Assembly (NCBI RefSeq): GCF_017831975.1
Contig: NZ_JAFDSS010000001.1
Coordinates: 3,224,001-3,288,000, forward strand
DNA: 64,000 nt
Source: Microbacterium terrae
GTDB lineage: Bacteria; Actinomycetota; Actinomycetes; Actinomycetales; Microbacteriaceae
Direction of reading: 5' to 3'
Shown here one piece after another: positions 55,387 to 63,501 of the stretch (its first letter is position 1; each line of letters opens with the position of its first letter). A model generated the notes under the pieces. The model ran no database searches. It had not been told where the DNA came from and saw only the letters and a program-made list of their open reading frames with translations. Both the position numbers and the translations under genes were made by a program.

Positions 55387-56133
55387 ATGGTCGCGCCGCG
55401 CCGCACTATCGGGCTGATGCTTTTCGCATCCCTCACACTTGCGGCAACAACGGGCTGCGCGTCCCACTCCTCCTCCGAGTACTACGACCAGCTCGCCAAT
55501 GAACCACCGGAGGAAGTCGCGGTTGAGGACTACGAGCCTGACGACTGGGAAATCCCCGAGTCAGACCACGGGTGGATGTGCTCGTATTCACCCACCTACA
55601 ACGACGACTGGCACGACGACGTGCTCTGCATCAACGGCAACGACAGCCAACGCCCCTACCTCCTTGAAGGAGAGTCCTTCGTCACGGAGGCCGAAATCAT
55701 GGCGGCGGCCGCCGAATTCGAAGCGCAACTGAACGGCGGGAGCGTGCCCGCAGCGGCTCTCGATGATCCGGCCGCGCCAAGCAACACAGGAGCGAGTGTC
55801 TCCTACGACGTCGGCTGGGCGCAGCAGTACGAGTCGGTTACGGAACTCAAGGACGCGGCAGTTTCTGCTGGCTACTACTGCCAGTCCTGGACCCAGAACA
55901 ACAATGTTTCGTTGGCATCCGGATCTGGCAACTGCTCCGACCGAGACGTCTTCTCGACCTTCGCTAATGCTGCTGACGTCCAAACACAGGTCAACAAGAC
56001 GGTCAAGGGTTCCAAGGGCTATGCACCGGTCCACCTTCTCATCGGCCCGAACTGGATCATCAATACCCATCAGCCAGACCTCAGCGAACTCGCCAGGGTG
56101 CTTGGTGGAGCTGTCCTCGAGCTGTCTGAGTAG
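55387..56133 (+). CDS. Putative lipoprotein
   Basis: 248 residues from ATG 55387. A basic start and hydrophobic stretch (TIGLMLFASLTLAAT) lead to TTGC, a permissive lipobox. The mature part is acidic, with paired Cys (GWMCSYSPTYN and DVLCING; YYCQSW and GNCSDR), and ends in a compact strand-helix unit (APVHLLIGPNWIINTHQ). No family recognised. It stands between repeats d and e together with the next gene, so this unit holds two genes. Confidence 0.75.
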   Translation: MVAPRRTIGLMLFASLTLAATTGCASHSSSEYYDQLANEPPEEVAVEDYEPDDWEIPESDHGWMCSYSPTYNDDWHDDVLCINGNDSQRPYLLEGESFVTEAEIMAAAAEFEAQLNGGSVPAAALDDPAAPSNTGASVSYDVGWAQQYESVTELKDAAVSAGYYCQSWTQNNNVSLASGSGNCSDRDVFSTFANAADVQTQVNKTVKGSKGYAPVHLLIGPNWIINTHQPDLSELARVLGGAVLELSE

Positions 56134-56450
56134 CCGATCTCACCTGCTGCCGTTGGCAGTACCTAATCGGATGGAGATCCATTCGATCGGGTGAGCATTA
56201 CGAGACGATCACTGGAAACTATCCGTCTTGCTATGGCCTCATTCTTCAACCGTCGCCGACACGCCGGCTACACAGCTGCAAGCAACCGAGCAGCGCGTTC
56301 GGCGACGTGCAATTGGCGACTCGCGACCATCACCAACGGCATCGCAGCCGTGGGCGATATCGAGGATCACGGGACGCTCACCTCTACTGCCGAGCAGTCC
56401 ACTCCACGAGAATGAATCCAGGTATCGAACGAACGAGAGGGGCACCCGCG
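56134..56450. other. 317-bp gap inside a two-gene unit
   Basis: No array repeat is recognisable here, unlike at the other gene boundaries. Small frames in this gap are Ser/Arg-rich and not supported. Confidence 0.5.
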
Positions 56451-56963
56451 ATGGACTCCGACGACGAAGCGCGCACCTGGACCAAACGCCGCGGCGCAGC
56501 CGGTCCCGCCGAGGATGACTGGGGGGCTCGCGGTCTGTTCATCGAAGAGGTCTATCCGCTCGCCCAGATCAGCCCTGGAAAGACCGAGTCGCAGTGCTCG
56601 TCATGCGGAACGGGCAAAGAGGACAAGTGGTACCGCGCCGAAGACATCTCGGTTGTCTTCCACTGGCAGCCCAAGGCCGATGTCGCCGCACACGTGTACG
56701 GCTGGTGGTACTGCCCCGACCACCTCACGCGGACGAACCTGCCGTGGTCGCACTGGGAGGAAGCGCCCGAGGAGCTATGGGGGCCTCGACTTCGGTCGAT
56801 CAAGTACCCGGACTGCCAGCAGGCCATCGGCCTGGGCGCGTCTTGTGGTCAGCCTTACGCGGGCGTCCGCGACGGCCATCCAATGTGCGCCGAGCACGTC
56901 GAACGGTTCGATGCAGCCGAGCGGCTATCGGTCATGGAGCGACGGTTGCTGGGCGATTCCTAG
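56451..56963 (+). CDS. Small cysteine-rich (zinc-binding-like) hypothetical protein
   Basis: 170 residues from ATG 56451, behind GAGAGGGG; ATG 56412 is in frame but lacks a site. Two metal-site-like groups are visible: QCSSCGTG with WWYCPDH, and PDCQQAIGLGASCG with PMCAEH. No membrane segment. Family unknown. Confidence 0.72.
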   Translation: MDSDDEARTWTKRRGAAGPAEDDWGARGLFIEEVYPLAQISPGKTESQCSSCGTGKEDKWYRAEDISVVFHWQPKADVAAHVYGWWYCPDHLTRTNLPWSHWEEAPEELWGPRLRSIKYPDCQQAIGLGASCGQPYAGVRDGHPMCAEHVERFDAAERLSVMERRLLGDS

Positions 56964-57000
56964 TCGGATAGAAGCGCCGAGCGTTGCTGCCCGCTCTCGT

Positions 57001-57033
57001 CCCCTCATTGATTGATGCGCGTATAGGGATCAG
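57001..57033 (+). repeat. Array repeat e (diverged)
   Basis: CCCCTCATTG left arm, GCGCGTATAGGGATC right half. Confidence 0.65.
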
Positions 57034-57036
57034 CGC

Positions 57037-58292
57037 TCAGCTACGGAACACATGCTCTCGGTGCCAGGCAAAGTAGGTCGCACTCGTGGCGTACTCGCCC
57101 ACCGCGCGACCTCGAATCTGGTTGATCTTGCGCCCGATCGCGCTAGCTTCGTCGACGGCCGCAGTGCCGATCACTGCGCCGGCCTCAACGCTCACGTAGC
57201 CGTCCTCGAACAAGGCATCGCATCCGAAGATGCATGCGAGCATCGCGATTCGCGGCAGATCGCGGGCTTCCGCTTCCGTCGCCGCCGCACGCTTCTTGAT
57301 GTGCGACGCCCAAAGGAACCGTGCGGGAAACGTTTCTCCGCACAGCGCGCATGTGGCTTCGTCGCGCCCGCGGAGGAGGGCCGCGCGAAGACGATGTTGC
57401 TCACGTCGTTGCCGGGTTGTGACAGGACGATCAAGCGCGCCCTGGAATGGCCCCGGTTCGACGTCGGGAGCTATCCGTGTAGGCGGGTGGCCGGGCTCGG
57501 CATCGCTGCTCTCGCTGATTGTGATGCGCGGGGGCGCCGCACCGACAACTCGCGCTCCTGGCACCTGCAACAGGACGGCGCCGAAGAACGCACTCCGATA
57601 CCCCAGCGACTCGACATTGGCGTCGATGATGCCGTCTTGCTTCAGGTGCTCCAGGGCTGCGACTACTTCGGCGATCGGCACTGGCTGACCCGTCGGAGTT
57701 CGGCTCGTGGCAACAAGAACGTGATCAGTCCCTACCGAGAGGATGGTGTTGGTCCGGGTGCCCGAGACGGTGGGGATCGGCGTCCCGATCAGCTCCCGCA
57801 AGAACCCATCGACAGCGCTGAGGGAAGCATCCAACACCTTCGACGGCCGCGACAGTACTGAAGCCAAGAGCGCTGACTCGCTCGGTTCAAACCCGGGCAC
57901 GGCGACGATGAGTCTGATCTTCTTGGTCCGGTTCCCTTCGCCAATGGCGTTAGGTGCACGGTGGACCGCCGCCGCAGACTTGCCGAGCTTCATGCGGAGC
58001 TCGGCAACGTCCGTACTGCCATCGAGATGCACCGGGCCCTCGATGATCCGACGAGCAGAATCCGAGAGACCGCGGTCGTCGAGGAGTCGACGAATGCATC
58101 GACAAGCTCGCTTCCGAGGGTTGCAAGCCGGGCTAGGAGAAGCTCCATGGCAATCGTGTAGTCAGGGTTGCGTGGCAGTGCTCCATTCACGGCGCCCCCA
58201 CGACTCTCGAGAATCACCGCCAACCACGGGGCGTCGGACTCAACGAAGAACTCAGCATCGACAACGACACCCTCGTCTGAAAAGGCGAACAC
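57037..58292 (-). pseudogene. HNH endonuclease gene split by a frameshift
   Basis: The downstream frame ends at 57037 and carries the HNH-like region: TCALCGETFPARFLWASHIK, then a helix and LACIFGCDALFEDGYVSVEA. Its only in-frame start near the break is ATG-less (GTG, 58032). The frame starting at ATG 58292 gives FVESDAPWLAVILESRGG and PDYTIAMELLLARLATLGSE, then LVDAFVDS. In the third reading the sequence between them gives LSDSARRIIEGPVHLDG, which joins both. So one protein of about 418 residues is broken by a one- or two-base change near 58075-58095. This architecture (uncharacterised N-terminal domain plus HNH) is common in actinobacterial restriction-type nucleases. It may be a true pseudogene or an assembly error. 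Confidence 0.75.
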
Positions 58293-58337
58293 GACCCCAG
58301 GATTTCATGCCGCCGAGGCAACGCCGCACGCGACCAA

Positions 58338-58369
58338 CCTCTACCGGGCACTGCCCGTAGGGGGATCGG
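58338..58369 (+). repeat. Array repeat f
   Basis: CCTCTACCGGGCACTGCCCG followed by TAGGGGGATCGG; inner CGGGC/GCCCG stem perfect, outer CTA/TAG pair changed together compared with copy d. Confidence 0.85.
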
Positions 58370-58376
58370 CGAAGGG

Positions 58377-58772
58377 CTAGACGTTGACGTCGAAGCCGAG
58401 GTTGACGTCGCTGGCGGCGTGGCCTCCGCCCATGCCCCAGTTGTCGCGGTTGATCTCGTGCAGGATGGTCGACACGTGATCGCCTGGGATGCCGAGTGTG
58501 CCCAGTTGCTCGACGATCGCGGCGTACAGCTTGCGCTTGGCGTCCAGCGAGCGGCCCACGAAGCAGTCGATTGTGACGATTGTCCGATACTCCGGAAGCT
58601 TGAGATCCGGGGAGCAGGCGAAGCGATGCGGCTCGTGAACGATCAGCCGGATGTTGCGGTCCTCCGGTGGGATCTGGAACGCCTCGACCAGCGCGTTGTG
58701 GACAGCGCCGATGATGGCGATTTCCTCGTCGAGGGAGTACTGGCGGCGAACCTCGATAAGGGCGGCAGGCAT
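58377..58772 (-). CDS. Tautomerase (MIF/4-oxalocrotonate-like) family protein
   Basis: 131 residues, ATG 58772, second residue Pro (MPAALIEVRR), the catalytic base of the superfamily once Met is removed. The two beta-alpha-beta halves are seen in IPPEDRNIRLIVHEPHRFAC and KRKLYAAIVEQLGTLGIPGD, then DHVSTILHEINRDNWGM. Single gene between repeats f and g. Confidence 0.9.
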   Translation of the reverse strand: MPAALIEVRRQYSLDEEIAIIGAVHNALVEAFQIPPEDRNIRLIVHEPHRFACSPDLKLPEYRTIVTIDCFVGRSLDAKRKLYAAIVEQLGTLGIPGDHVSTILHEINRDNWGMGGGHAASDVNLGFDVNV

Positions 58773-58848
58773 TGCGCCATTATCTTGACCAGCCTGAGGT
58801 GACGCCAGTCTTCGACCGTCTGAGGTGGCGTCGGATGCACGCAAGGAT

Positions 58849-58880
58849 CCCGCATCCGAGCACCGCCCGCAGAGGGATCG
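58849..58880 (+). repeat. Array repeat g
   Basis: CCCGCATCCGAGCACC left half, GCCCGCAGAGGGATCG right half. Confidence 0.8.
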
Positions 58881-58944
58881 CATGTCGGCGGGCTTCCCTA
58901 GGATCGATGGGTCGGAAGCCGACGACAAACCTGGGGAGTTCTTC

Positions 58945-59547
58945 GTGAAGATTCGTGGTGCGATCGCTTCGCTCATCGCCTGTTCGGTGTTCGTGCTGGG
59001 CGGTTGCTCGGCCGGCGGGGACGCTGCGACCAGCAACTCGTCCGCTTCGCCTGCCACGATCGAGGTTGAGGAGGATCTGGTGACCGTCGATGTGCGAATC
59101 GCCCGCTCGCTTCTGGACCAGAACGGGTCACTCACCGACGAGGAGATTGTGGCCGGCGCACAGGAGAACGGCATCGCCGCGGTCGTTGAGGGCGACACCG
59201 TCGTCTACACGATGACGAAGCCCCAGCGCGACGAGATGCTCGCGCAGATGCGCTCGTCCGCACAGGACGCCGCCGATGAGCTGATCGCGGACGACACGAA
59301 CTCCGTAACTGGGGTGCAGTTCAACGACGCGATGACATCGGTCAAGGTGTCTGTCGATGCTGCGAAGTACGGTGCGCTGGAGAGTTTCCTTGCACTCGGG
59401 TTCTACATCCAGGGCGCGCTCTACCAGCAGTTCAACGGCGTCGCTCCGGACGACATCGACGTTATCGTCGAATTCGTCGACGAAGCGACAGGCGAGGTAC
59501 TGGACACGGGGTCGTACCAGGAGATGCGCGAGAACCTCGGCCAATAG
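58945..59547 (+). CDS. Putative lipoprotein
   Basis: 200 residues from GTG 58945, six bases after GGGGAG. Signal peptide with a clean lipobox LGGC (AIASLIACSVFVLGGCSAGG). The mature part is acidic with a beta-hairpin/helix order (ELIADDTNSVTGVQFNDAMT, TSVKVSVDAAKYGALE). Probably exported and attached to the membrane; function unknown. Lies between repeats g and h. Confidence 0.8.
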   Translation: MKIRGAIASLIACSVFVLGGCSAGGDAATSNSSASPATIEVEEDLVTVDVRIARSLLDQNGSLTDEEIVAGAQENGIAAVVEGDTVVYTMTKPQRDEMLAQMRSSAQDAADELIADDTNSVTGVQFNDAMTSVKVSVDAAKYGALESFLALGFYIQGALYQQFNGVAPDDIDVIVEFVDEATGEVLDTGSYQEMRENLGQ

Positions 59548-59581
59548 GCCTGCCGCCCGGATCCCACTGCGCGGATCGGCG

Positions 59582-59613
59582 CCCTCTGCGTGCAGTGCGC
59601 GTATGGGGATCGG
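59582..59613 (+). repeat. Array repeat h
   Basis: CCCTCTGCGTGCAGTGCGCG followed by TATGGGGATCGG; inner stem kept with one G-T wobble. Confidence 0.8.
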
Positions 59614-59657
59614 AGCGCGCACGGCGCTTTGGTTGAATGTTTGGCGAGGTCAATCTC

Positions 59658-60854
59658 TTACGAATCGACGGACTGGGCGCCGCCGTCCTGCTCGTACGTC
59701 ATTGGCATCTCCATGACGTCGTAGATGGCAGGCGAGTACCACAGCTCGCGTCCACCCTGACCGTGCGAGCCAAGACTTCGGAGCCAACCGCGCGACTCCG
59801 CGTTCTTGATGAGATTGCGGGCGCCCTGGTTAGTGAGCTCCAGGCGGGTCTCCACCGACTTCACGGTCACGAACGGATTTCTCACGATTACATCGACGAG
59901 TCTCGGCAGACTTGATCGCTCCTTGATCGCTGCGCTATGGAATGCCTCTCGGATCTCAACCAGCTTCCGCGACCGAGCGACCGCGTCGTCGGCTTGGGCA
60001 TGCACTGCTTTCAAGAAGAAGGTCAGCCAGCCGTCGATGTCTCCCTGCTCACGCACAGCCTGTAGCCGCTCGTAGTACTCGTCGCGATGTGTCTCAAAGT
60101 AGTGCGACAGGTAGAGCAGTGGCAGGGGCAGGCGCCCGCGCTCCATCAGGAGGAGGTTGATGAGGAGTCGGCCGATTCTGCCGTTTCCGTCAAGGAAGGG
60201 GTGGATCGTCTCGAACTGGTAGTGCATGAGGGCCGCTTGAACGAGCGCGGGCAGTGCGCGCCCATCGTCGTTGACGAATCGCTCCCAGTCGGCCAGCAGG
60301 TCCCCGAGATGCACCGGCAAAGGTGGCACGAAAGTTGCCGTATCGGGAGTCGCGCCCGCTCTGCCAACCCAAACCGGTGTCTTGCGGAACTCACCCGGGG
60401 ACTTCTCTTCGCCCCGCACGCCCTCCATGAGCGTGGCGTGGACTTGAAGAATCAGTCGCTGAGTGATCGGCAACGTCCGAGCCAGCTCGTATGCCTGCTT
60501 CGTAGCTTCGAGATAGCGCTGGACCTCCGACGTGTCATCGCTCACGCTGCTGGCGTCGATCTCGGCCTGAAACACGTCGGAGAGAGAAGCCTGGGTCCCC
60601 TCGATCCTGGAACTGGCAAGTGCCTCGCGGCGCAGGTATGGACCAATCAGCAGTCCTGGATCGGTGATGAGGAGACCGAGCCCTTGAAGGTGTCCCAGGG
60701 CGGCATCAGCCTCGCTCAGCTGTGCGATTACCGGTGTCGGCAGATCGACTGACCGGGGCATTGGCTTCGGCAGGTAGTAGGTGAAAGCCCACTTGTTCCC
60801 TGGCTCTTTCGTCGGGGCGCCGAAGGGTGAGTCGACGAACTTGGATGCATCCAC
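59658..60854 (-). CDS. Fic-family AMPylase-like protein with inhibitory helix
   Basis: 398 residues, ATG 60854. The Fic active loop HPFLDGNGRIGR is complete at 218-229 (catalytic His218). Upstream, SSRIEG at 81-86 gives the (S/T)xxxE(G/N) inhibitory motif inside the same chain (class II). The Fic_N-like start precedes it, and a winged helix closes the protein (VIVRNPFVTVKSVETRLELT). Such proteins transfer AMP to targets and are self-limited. Alone between repeats h and i. Confidence 0.94.
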   Translation of the reverse strand: MDASKFVDSPFGAPTKEPGNKWAFTYYLPKPMPRSVDLPTPVIAQLSEADAALGHLQGLGLLITDPGLLIGPYLRREALASSRIEGTQASLSDVFQAEIDASSVSDDTSEVQRYLEATKQAYELARTLPITQRLILQVHATLMEGVRGEEKSPGEFRKTPVWVGRAGATPDTATFVPPLPVHLGDLLADWERFVNDDGRALPALVQAALMHYQFETIHPFLDGNGRIGRLLINLLLMERGRLPLPLLYLSHYFETHRDEYYERLQAVREQGDIDGWLTFFLKAVHAQADDAVARSRKLVEIREAFHSAAIKERSSLPRLVDVIVRNPFVTVKSVETRLELTNQGARNLIKNAESRGWLRSLGSHGQGGRELWYSPAIYDVMEMPMTYEQDGGAQSVDS

Positions 60855-61126
60855 GTCATGAACTTACAACTGAAGCTGTCCTTGATTTGGAACTTCGCGC
60901 GCGTTTCTGAAGTCGCGTTGGAGCGTTTGCGTCCGGTTCCAACCGCAAGCAGCCTGATTTGGAGGGTCGCGTGGTCACTCAAACAGCACTTGGAGCGTGG
61001 AGAAGAACTTCCAACTCTCGAAGTTCAGGGTGGGAACGTTGGCGCCCACCTCAACGAGATCACGTACCTCATGCGCGCGAGGCTCCCGCATCCGCGCCGT
61101 GCTCGTAAGAGGATCGTGACCGCTCG
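60855..61126. other. Spacer upstream of the Fic gene with repeat i
   Basis: 272 bp. A plus-strand frame from 60858 runs through it but crosses repeat i and the next gene, so it is not supported. Short matching words (GGAACTTC, TTCCAAC, GAAGTTC) suggest small inverted repeats around 60890-61025. Confidence 0.45.
61085..61116 (+). repeat. Array repeat i
   Basis: CCCGCATCCGCGCC left half, GTGCTCGTAAGAGGATCG right half. Confidence 0.8.
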
Positions 61127-61393
61127 CTACGGAGAGAGGACGGCTTCGACGTCGGACAGCTCTACCCGCAGTTGCTGGATCGCCTCGGGTGTGAATCGCC
61201 GCACCTGCATGGTCAGGATCGCGTCCGCCTGAATCACGTCAACATCGAAGGCTTTTCGTATCGCTGCGTTCGCTGACGCGATGTCTCCCTCGACTGTCGC
61301 GCACGCACGGAGCAACTCGTCTTGGTGCTCGGCGGCGTAGAGCATGGCGCTGATGATATGGCGACGCGCCAATGCGTTCTCCCGACCGTCCAT
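61127..61393 (-). CDS. Stand-alone fragment resembling the GyrA/ParC coiled-coil end
   Basis: 88 residues from ATG 61393 (ATG 61417 also possible). The order RRHIISAMLYAAEHQDELLR, then KAFDVDVIQADAILTMQVRR and LTP-like FTPEAIQQLRVEL copies the DNA gyrase A segment with QAxAILxMxLxxLTxxE, which forms the coiled-coil arm and C-gate globule. No winged helix or catalytic Tyr is present. Such mini-GyrA proteins occur in actinobacteria as short genes labelled gyrase; their role is unknown to me. They could interfere with or protect gyrase. Confidence 0.75.
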   Translation of the reverse strand: MDGRENALARRHIISAMLYAAEHQDELLRACATVEGDIASANAAIRKAFDVDVIQADAILTMQVRRFTPEAIQQLRVELSDVEAVLSP

Positions 61394-61426
61394 GCCTCGA
61401 ACGTAGCGCTCATGCACGATGCGGAG

Positions 61427-61458
61427 CCCTCAAGTGAGCACTGCCCGCAGGTGGATGG
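61427..61458 (+). repeat. Array repeat j
   Basis: CCCTCAAGTGAGCACT left half, GCCCGCAGGTGGATGG right half. Confidence 0.75.
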
Positions 61459-61476
61459 CGCCCGTACGCTGGCGCC

Positions 61477-61749
61477 ATGGACGCGGAAGAACTGAGCTTT
61501 CGGACGACGATCGGCGTCGACGTCAAGGGCGAGACCTGGAACTGCGTTGAGATCCTCGGCAGCGCCGACTTCTTCGGCACAGGCAAGTCTGTCCGGGTCG
61601 ACGCCAAGATCGATGACGTGCTGCTGGTGAACGTCGGTACCCTGCCAACGGGCGATGGCGGCCATATGGTGTCCCTCAACGCCAAGGCACGCAAGCTGCT
61701 CGGCAAGGGCATCGGAGACGACGTCGAGGTGACAATCGTCAAGAGGTAA
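61477..61749 (+). CDS. DUF1905 family protein
   Basis: 90 residues, ATG 61477. The small beta-barrel family is recognised by FRTTIGVDVKGETWNCVEIL, FGTGKSVRVDAKIDDV, HMVSLNAKARKLLGKGIGDD and VEVTIVKR. Function unknown; DUF1905 proteins are frequent passengers of gene-cassette arrays in other bacteria, as I recall. Between repeats j and k. Confidence 0.9.
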   Translation: MDAEELSFRTTIGVDVKGETWNCVEILGSADFFGTGKSVRVDAKIDDVLLVNVGTLPTGDGGHMVSLNAKARKLLGKGIGDDVEVTIVKR

Positions 61750-61790
61750 GCCCGACGCATCCCGGGGGAGCCCGCTCGCCCGCGGACGAA

Positions 61791-61822
61791 CCTCATCCGC
61801 GCAATGCCCGTATGAGGATCGC
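61791..61822 (+). repeat. Array repeat k
   Basis: CCTCATCCGCGCAATGCCCG followed by TATGAGGATCGC; closest to the consensus with d. Outer CCTCAT/ATGAGG stem perfect. Confidence 0.85.
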
Positions 61823-61901
61823 GTCTGCCGGCCGATGATCGGGCGTCCGCGCGAGGTCGCGGCCGCCTGTCGCAGCGGCTGATGCCCTGAGCCGGCCGGC
61901 C

Positions 61902-62486
61902 TCAGTGATCCACCCGGCCGAGGAACGCGAGCACACGGCTCACCAGCACGTCCGTTGCCTCGGCGTCGTAGCTCGGGAGCGAACTGTCCTCGAACAGGTG
62001 CTGGTCGCCCGGGTATGTGAACAACTCGCCGTCGTCGGCTGCCGCGACGATCTCGCGCGCTGCGTCGATATCGCCTTCGCCAGCGAAGAACTCGTCGGCG
62101 TCCATACCGTGAATCTCCACTGGCACGCCGTCGGGCCACGGCCCGAACGCCCACTCTCCCGACACCGGGATCGCCGACTCGAGCAGCACCGCTCCCGCGG
62201 CACCCGCGCGTTTCTGAGCGAGCCGCTGCGCCCGCATCACTCCGGACGAGACACCGAGGTACACCAGTCTCTCCGGAAGATCAGCGGCTGCGGCATCCGC
62301 CCGCTCATCGATGTCGATCACTCCGCTCTTGACGAAGGCGAACGCGCCTTCCATCGAGTCGAAGACGCGTCCGTCGTACAGGTCGGGTGCGTGCACCGTA
62401 TGACCGCCGGCCCGTAACCGGTCGGCGAACTCACGCATGCCGGGCGTCAGCCCGAGGATGTGGTGGAACATCAATACCTCAGCCAT
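61902..62486 (-). CDS. Dienelactone hydrolase family protein
   Basis: 194 residues, ATG 62486. Alpha/beta-hydrolase fold of dienelactone hydrolase size: HHILGLTPGMREFADRLRAG at the oxyanion region and HTVHAPDLYDGRVF. The nucleophile strand is LVYLGVSSGVMRAQRLA, where Ser in GVSSG replaces the usual Cys. VEIHGMDADEFF carries an acid, and TYPGDQHLFEDSS holds the His. Substrate unknown. Between repeats k and l. Confidence 0.86.
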   Translation of the reverse strand: MAEVLMFHHILGLTPGMREFADRLRAGGHTVHAPDLYDGRVFDSMEGAFAFVKSGVIDIDERADAAAADLPERLVYLGVSSGVMRAQRLAQKRAGAAGAVLLESAIPVSGEWAFGPWPDGVPVEIHGMDADEFFAGEGDIDAAREIVAAADDGELFTYPGDQHLFEDSSLPSYDAEATDVLVSRVLAFLGRVDH

Positions 62487-62538
62487 GCACCCTGTGTACG
62501 CGGGGCGTCCGACATCGTCAAACGGGTCGACGCAGACC

Positions 62539-62572
62539 ACCGGTCGATGCACCGTGCCCGCGGAGAGATCGC
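62539..62572 (+). repeat. Possible degenerate array repeat next to l
   Basis: GATGCACCGTGCCCGCGGAG followed by AGATCGC resembles copy g with changes. Supporting evidence is weak. Confidence 0.4.
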
Positions 62573-62588
62573 GAGCGCACGCTGCGGT

Positions 62589-62621
62589 CCCTACTCCGCA
62601 CGATGCCCGTATGGGGATCGC
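62589..62621 (+). repeat. Array repeat l (last clear copy)
   Basis: CCCTACTCCGCACGATGCCC followed by GTATGGGGATCGC. No further copy is seen to its right in the window. Confidence 0.82.
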
Positions 62622-62649
62622 ACCCGCTCTGCGTGAATAGAGTCGTGGG

Positions 62650-63501
62650 GTGCCGTTCACGATGCCATTCAGCCCGTTGCCGTTCTCGCCGCGGGACGTC
62701 GAGTACGCGTACGGGCCGGACTCTGAGTTGCGCGCGGGGGTTGCGCGCGGCCGCTTGGAGGAACTGTGCCTTCCCGACAGTGTTTGCTTTCCGGGGACGG
62801 CGCGGAAGGTGTGGCTCCACACCCCGGCTGGTCACTCCGCTGAGGCGGAGAGCGGGGTGATGTTCTTCAACGATGGCTGGTGGTACCTCGACCCCACGGC
62901 CGCGGTTCGCGCGGCCGCTGTGCTCGACAACCTGGCCGCTGAGGGTGCATTGCCGCCGATGGTCGGCGTGTTCGTCGACCCTGGAGTGCTGACCGTCGAC
63001 GGCGAGACGGTGAAGAACCGCAATATGGAGTACGACGCGTTCAACTCCGACTACGCCGACTTCCTCCTCGAAGAGGTTCTTCCGCTGGTGCAGGAGCGAT
63101 TCACCGTGTCGGCAGATCCGATGATGCGCGGCATCTGCGGTGGCAGCAGCGGTGGGGATGCGGCGATGACCGCGGCGTGGACCAGGCCGCACGGGATCGG
63201 GCGGGTGATCGCGTTCAACGCGAGCTTCGCGCAGATGCCGGGCGGCAACCCGTACCCGGCACTGCTCGCGACCGAGCCGCGGCGGTCGACGCGGGTCTTC
63301 CTGCACGCTGCTCACCGTGATCTGAACTGGAACCAGCGCGACGATAACTGGTTCGCCGAGAGCCTCGAGACCGCTGCCGCGCTCGCCCGCGCCGGGTACG
63401 ACTTCCGTCTCGTCGTCGGCGACGGCGGCCACAGCCCCAACCACGGCGGCGTGCTCCTTCCGGACGCGCTCCGCTGGCTCTGGGCCGACGGCGATGACTG
63501 A
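62650..63501 (+). CDS. Esterase-family (enterochelin esterase-like) alpha/beta hydrolase
   Basis: 283 residues from GTG 62650. The D-family esterase fold is seen in VMFFNDGWWYLD, then FLLEEVLPLVQERFTVSADP and the nucleophile elbow GICGGSSGGDAAMTAAW. It ends with a His loop GDGGHSPNHGG. Cytoplasmic. It overlaps the start of the next hydrolase by 8 bp, so the pair is an operon outside the repeat array. Confidence 0.88.
   Translation: MPFTMPFSPLPFSPRDVEYAYGPDSELRAGVARGRLEELCLPDSVCFPGTARKVWLHTPAGHSAEAESGVMFFNDGWWYLDPTAAVRAAAVLDNLAAEGALPPMVGVFVDPGVLTVDGETVKNRNMEYDAFNSDYADFLLEEVLPLVQERFTVSADPMMRGICGGSSGGDAAMTAAWTRPHGIGRVIAFNASFAQMPGGNPYPALLATEPRRSTRVFLHAAHRDLNWNQRDDNWFAESLETAAALARAGYDFRLVVGDGGHSPNHGGVLLPDALRWLWADGDD

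Noticed and set aside
56191..56415. 74-residue frame before the cysteine-rich protein
   Set aside because: No ribosome-binding site, Arg/Ser/Ala-rich shadow-like composition.
60858..61232. 124-residue plus-strand frame upstream of the Fic gene
   Set aside because: It reads through array repeat i and antisense into the mini-GyrA gene; only the first part looks protein-like and it has no ribosome-binding site.
52268..62621. Classical integron with attC sites
   Set aside because: The repeats lack GTTRRRY/RYYYAAC core sites and no IntI-type integrase is in the window; only the layout is similar.
52268..62621. CRISPR array
   Set aside because: Repeats are imperfect, and the spacing is hundreds to more than a thousand bases with genes between.
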